DNA from: Anaerolineae bacterium
GTDB taxonomy: Bacteria > Chloroflexota > Anaerolineae > JAFGEY01
Assembly (NCBI GenBank): GCA_016783145.1
Contig: JADHXD010000001.1
Span: forward strand, 1-64,000
DNA: 64,000 nucleotides
Direction: 5' to 3'
The position numbers were made by a program, and so were the translations under genes. Each line of letters starts with the position of its first letter. Position 1 is the stretch's first letter. This document shows, piece after piece, positions 61,389 through 64,000 of the stretch. The notes under the pieces were generated by a model that made no database searches, was not told the DNA's origin, and saw only the letters and a program-made list of their open reading frames with translations.

Positions 61389-62780
61389 GACGCCCAACTG
61401 ATCCTGACACACCAGTTGAACAGAACCACCATTCCGATCAGCGATCGACCGCGCCTGCTGTACCTGCTGATCGAAACCAGCAGCGGACAGGACCGCGCCG
61501 CGCGGATGCCAGTTCACCTGGCCCTGGTCGTGGACAAGAGCGATTCGATGATGATCCGCGTCGCGCCCCCCGACCTGCAAGAGAGGTGGATGAAGCTGGG
61601 CTATGTGCGCGAAAACGTGATAGATGGCGTCCCCTCACTACGAGTGGACGTCGACAAGGTCTCGCCCGCGGAATTGCGTGCTTTGCCACGCGCCACCGAC
61701 ATGGTCAAGCAGGCCCTGCGTGCCGTTGTGGACTTGTTAGGCGCCGGCGATCGATGTGCGCTGATCCTGTTCGCGGTGCAGGCGTTCTCGCTCGTCCCGC
61801 TGTCGTCCTCCTTGGATCGGGAAAAGATCCTCTCGGCAGTAGAGACGATGGACAACTTGGCCTTGGGCGATGACACGTACATGGGCCGCGGCATCGCCCT
61901 GGGGCTGGAGGAGCTGGGGCGCAGCACAAACCACCGTGTCACCAGCAGGATGATCGTACTGACAGACGGCTACACACTGGATGAGGCCGACTGCCGTGTG
62001 CTCGCACGGCGAGCCAAGTCGATGGGCATCGCGATCAGCACGATGGGCGTGGGCGGAAGCTACAACGAGGAGTTGATCATCCCCATAGCTGACGACACCG
62101 GTGGTCACGCCTACGGCATCGAAAAGCTGGAGGACATCCTGCCGTCGTTCCGGCACGAGCTGAGCATGGTCCAGTCGATCGTCTGCCGCAACCTAGAGCT
62201 CAAACTACGCCTGAGTCAGGGCGTAGAGCTGCGCGCTGCGCACCGGGTGCAGCCCGCCATCTCCCATCTGGGCGACGTGGCGCTGGTTGACCGGAGTGCC
62301 AGCTTGAGCCTGGGTGACTATGAAACAAACGCACCACCAGCCTTGCTTCTGGAATTGGTGTGTCCGCCCAGATCCACCGCCGGGACATACCGCCTGGCCC
62401 AACTGGTGTTGGCCTACGACGAGCCCACCAGTCTCCCTGGGCAGGCGCCACGACGACTCATCCGCCAGGACGTCGTGGCGCACTATGTAGCCGGCCCGAT
62501 CCGCGAGCCGGCCCACCCACGAGTGATGAACATCGTCGAGCGGGTAACGACCTTTACGCTGCAGACGCGCGCACTGCAAGATGTCCAGCGCGGCGATATC
62601 TCTGGCGCAACACAGAGGCTGCGGACCGCAGCGACGCGTCTGCTGGATATGGGAGAGACGGATCTGGCGCAGACCGTGCAGGAGCAAGCGCGGCAATTGG
62701 CAGAGCGAGGCCAGATCTCGTCAGAGACGGCCAAGTCCGCGCGCTACAAGACGCGCAGACTGACCAAGACGCTGCGCTAG
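61386..62780 (+). CDS. VWA-domain protein (second paralogue), apparent ACG start
   Basis: 464 residues. No ATG, GTG or TTG fits the N-terminus. The only ribosome site, GGAGG at 61374-61378, lies seven bases before an ACG at 61386. From that codon the protein aligns without gaps to residue 1 of the first VWA paralogue (TDAQLILTHQLNRTTIPIS against MPGEVSLTVRTNKVNFPVT), both reaching LxYxLIE at residues 24-30. In-frame TTG codons at 61242 and 61416 fit worse. The metal site is DKSDS (Asp50, Ser52, Ser54), with LTDGYT later. An insertion of about 45 residues follows the metal site. The C-terminal helical part (MNIVERVTTFTLQTRAL) matches the paralogue. Confidence 0.85.
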   Translation, partial: TDAQLILTHQLNRTTIPISDRPRLLYLLIETSSGQDRAARMPVHLALVVDKSDSMMIRVAPPDLQERWMKLGYVRENVIDGVPSLRVDVDKVSPAELRALPRATDMVKQALRAVVDLLGAGDRCALILFAVQAFSLVPLSSSLDREKILSAVETMDNLALGDDTYMGRGIALGLEELGRSTNHRVTSRMIVLTDGYTLDEADCRVLARRAKSMGIAISTMGVGGSYNEELIIPIADDTGGHAYGIEKLEDILPSFRHELSMVQSIVCRNLELKLRLSQGVELRAAHRVQPAISHLGDVALVDRSASLSLGDYETNAPPALLLELVCPPRSTAGTYRLAQLVLAYDEPTSLPGQAPRRLIRQDVVAHYVAGPIREPAHPRVMNIVERVTTFTLQTRALQDVQRGDISGATQRLRTAATRLLDMGETDLAQTVQEQARQLAERGQISSETAKSARYKTRRLTKTLR

Positions 62781-62842
62781 CCGGTCGACGGGACCCAGGC
62801 CGGTCTCGCAGACGCCGTCACCATCGCTGAGGGGACTCCAAG

Positions 62843-64000
62843 GTGATCAGAACGTGTCAAAAGTGTCACCATCCACTGCGCCCGGGAGCGCGCTTTTGCG
62901 GCGCCTGCAACACGCCGGCACCGCCTCTCACAGCAGGTAACCCGGCCTACGGGACATGCGCCAACGGACACGCGCAAATCCGCCCGAACGCGCGCTTCTG
63001 CTACCGGTGCGGCGAGCCGGTCCGCCGAGCTGCCGCGTCCGATCTCTCGCACGGCGTGTGCGCAAAAGGTCACGAACAGATCCGTGCTGGTGCCCGGTTC
63101 TGCTACATCTGCGGCGCGCCCGTTACTCGCGCGGGACGGGCGGCGCCGGACCGGTCCAGCGCAGGGCTGAACGGACGCTACCAGATCTTGGGAGAAGTCG
63201 GAAGAGGCGGTATGGGCAGCATCGTCTACCAGGTGCGCGAAGCAAAGGCAGGATCCATCTTGGCCATCAAGGAGATGGACGAATCGGAGCTCCAGTCCTC
63301 CTTGGCGTCACCAGAGGACGTGCCCGAGATTGTCAAGGCATTTCGGCGCGAGGCCGACCTCCTGCAGCGTCTTGACCATCCCAACATCGTCAAGGTACAC
63401 GACTATTTCCAACTCAGCGATCGACACTACACCGTTATGGACCTGGTGCAGGGACAGACGCTCAACGAGATGCTGGAGACGAGCCCGGGTGGGTTTCCTG
63501 AACAGCGTGTCCTGCCGTGGGCTGAACAGTTGTGCGATGCACTGGAGTATCTACACGCTCTGACCCCGCCCATCATCTACCGAGATCTGAAGCCGGGCAA
63601 CGTGATGATCGAGACCGCCAGCAGCCGGGTCAAGGTGATCGACTTTGGTATCGCCCGCGAATACAAGGGGGGAAAGAAGAAAAGCGACACCATCAAGTTC
63701 GGCACGGATGGCTATGCGTCGCCAGAGCAGTACGGCTCCAAGGGCACGGAAACGTCCCCTGCCTCAGACGTGTACTCGCTGGGCGCGCTCTTGTACCGGC
63801 TCCTGACCGGCGAGGACCCAATGCAGAATCCCTTTAGCTTCTACCGGCGGGATTCTCTGCTGCGTCCCCCGGTTTCCGCCTCCGCGCACGTGGCAGACGC
63901 CCTGGAACGTGCGGTCGAACTGGATGCCGCCCAACGCTTCCAGAGCATGGCCGAGTTCAAGAAAGCCCTGACCGGACAGGACGCAGCCACAGCTAGCAGT
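62843..64000 (+). CDS. Triple zinc-ribbon Ser/Thr protein kinase (3' end outside window)
   Basis: The frame is open from a GTG at 62843 to the end of the window: 386 codons, no stop. Three zinc ribbons come first (CQKC...CGAC, then CANGH...CYRC and CAKGH...CYIC, residues ~5-88), a pattern shared with the other proteins of the operon. The kinase domain starts near residue 108: glycine loop GEVGRGGMGSIVY, lysine LAIKEM, catalytic loop YRDLKPGN, DFG in VIDFGIA, and the activation segment end ASPEQY. All catalytic residues are present, so it should be active, unlike the pseudokinase upstream. What follows is unknown; membrane helices or sensor domains are common there. Confidence 0.92.
   Translation, partial: MIRTCQKCHHPLRPGARFCGACNTPAPPLTAGNPAYGTCANGHAQIRPNARFCYRCGEPVRRAAASDLSHGVCAKGHEQIRAGARFCYICGAPVTRAGRAAPDRSSAGLNGRYQILGEVGRGGMGSIVYQVREAKAGSILAIKEMDESELQSSLASPEDVPEIVKAFRREADLLQRLDHPNIVKVHDYFQLSDRHYTVMDLVQGQTLNEMLETSPGGFPEQRVLPWAEQLCDALEYLHALTPPIIYRDLKPGNVMIETASSRVKVIDFGIAREYKGGKKKSDTIKFGTDGYASPEQYGSKGTETSPASDVYSLGALLYRLLTGEDPMQNPFSFYRRDSLLRPPVSASAHVADALERAVELDAAQRFQSMAEFKKALTGQDAATASS

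Noticed and set aside
1..64000. tRNA, rRNA, CRISPR arrays, integrases or full insertion sequences
   Set aside because: I looked for tRNA T-arm patterns, regularly spaced repeats and transposase motifs and found none. The only mobile trace is the 122-bp palindromic element.

Overview
The window reads as a GC-rich chromosomal segment of a Chloroflexota bacterium, probably Anaerolineae-like. The main reasons are the membrane protein families known chiefly from Chloroflexi and archaea (YYY/DUF2298 and Agl23-like proteins), DUF2723 and DUF4012 proteins, a Gram-positive-type LexA box, and many GTG/TTG starts behind strong AGGAGG-like ribosome sites. I see no rRNA, tRNA, CRISPR array, phage or full insertion sequence. 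One small palindromic element with a target duplication is present. Nearly all sigma-70-like promoters found have an exact 17-bp spacer.

Layout. 1-627: end of a FecR-like protein. 700-1854: radical SAM DNA-repair-type gene under a consensus promoter with a LexA box, convergent with and overlapping mutM. 8990-1708 (minus): one operon, nitrilase-fold protein, threonine aldolase, CPBP-like membrane protein, smc, mutM. 9145-11881: coiled-coil membrane protein, GH13 glucosidase, PDZ protein. 11955-12076: MITE-like element. 12095-15459: PAPS-synthesis operon (sat, AlkP-superfamily enzyme, cysC). 35642-15502 (minus): an apparent operon of about 20 kb, with GT39/YYY/Agl23-type giant membrane proteins, an ECF sigma/anti-sigma pair in its middle, then a succinyl-CoA-synthetase-like pair and an Old Yellow Enzyme-type reductase. 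35898-37064 (minus): protein with a novel tandem C-terminal repeat. 37248-39283: DeoR-type regulator plus a MalK/UgpC-type ATPase, ending in a strong terminator. 39385-39912 (minus): AMMECR1 protein. 40185-40442: small membrane protein.

40725-55255 is a surface-glycan/glycoprotein operon: membrane protein, two sugar-nucleotide epimerases, an FKP-type kinase/guanylyltransferase coupled to a GmhB-type phosphatase, a secreted glycosidase-like protein, a Pro/Thr-rich surface protein, a GT2 fused to a phosphoglycosyltransferase-like domain, a DUF2723 protein and a DUF4012 protein.

55299-64000 is the most unusual region. It encodes a membrane-anchored pseudokinase with a zinc ribbon inside its N-lobe fused to an intact PP2C phosphatase, two paralogous VWA proteins (the second apparently starting at ACG), a double zinc-ribbon FHA protein, a zinc-ribbon DA1-like metallopeptidase, and a triple zinc-ribbon Ser/Thr kinase running off the window. 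Together they look like a complete phospho-signalling module (writer, eraser, reader, scaffold, protease) tied together by zinc ribbons. It resembles the TerY-P triad in logic, but no ter genes are seen here.
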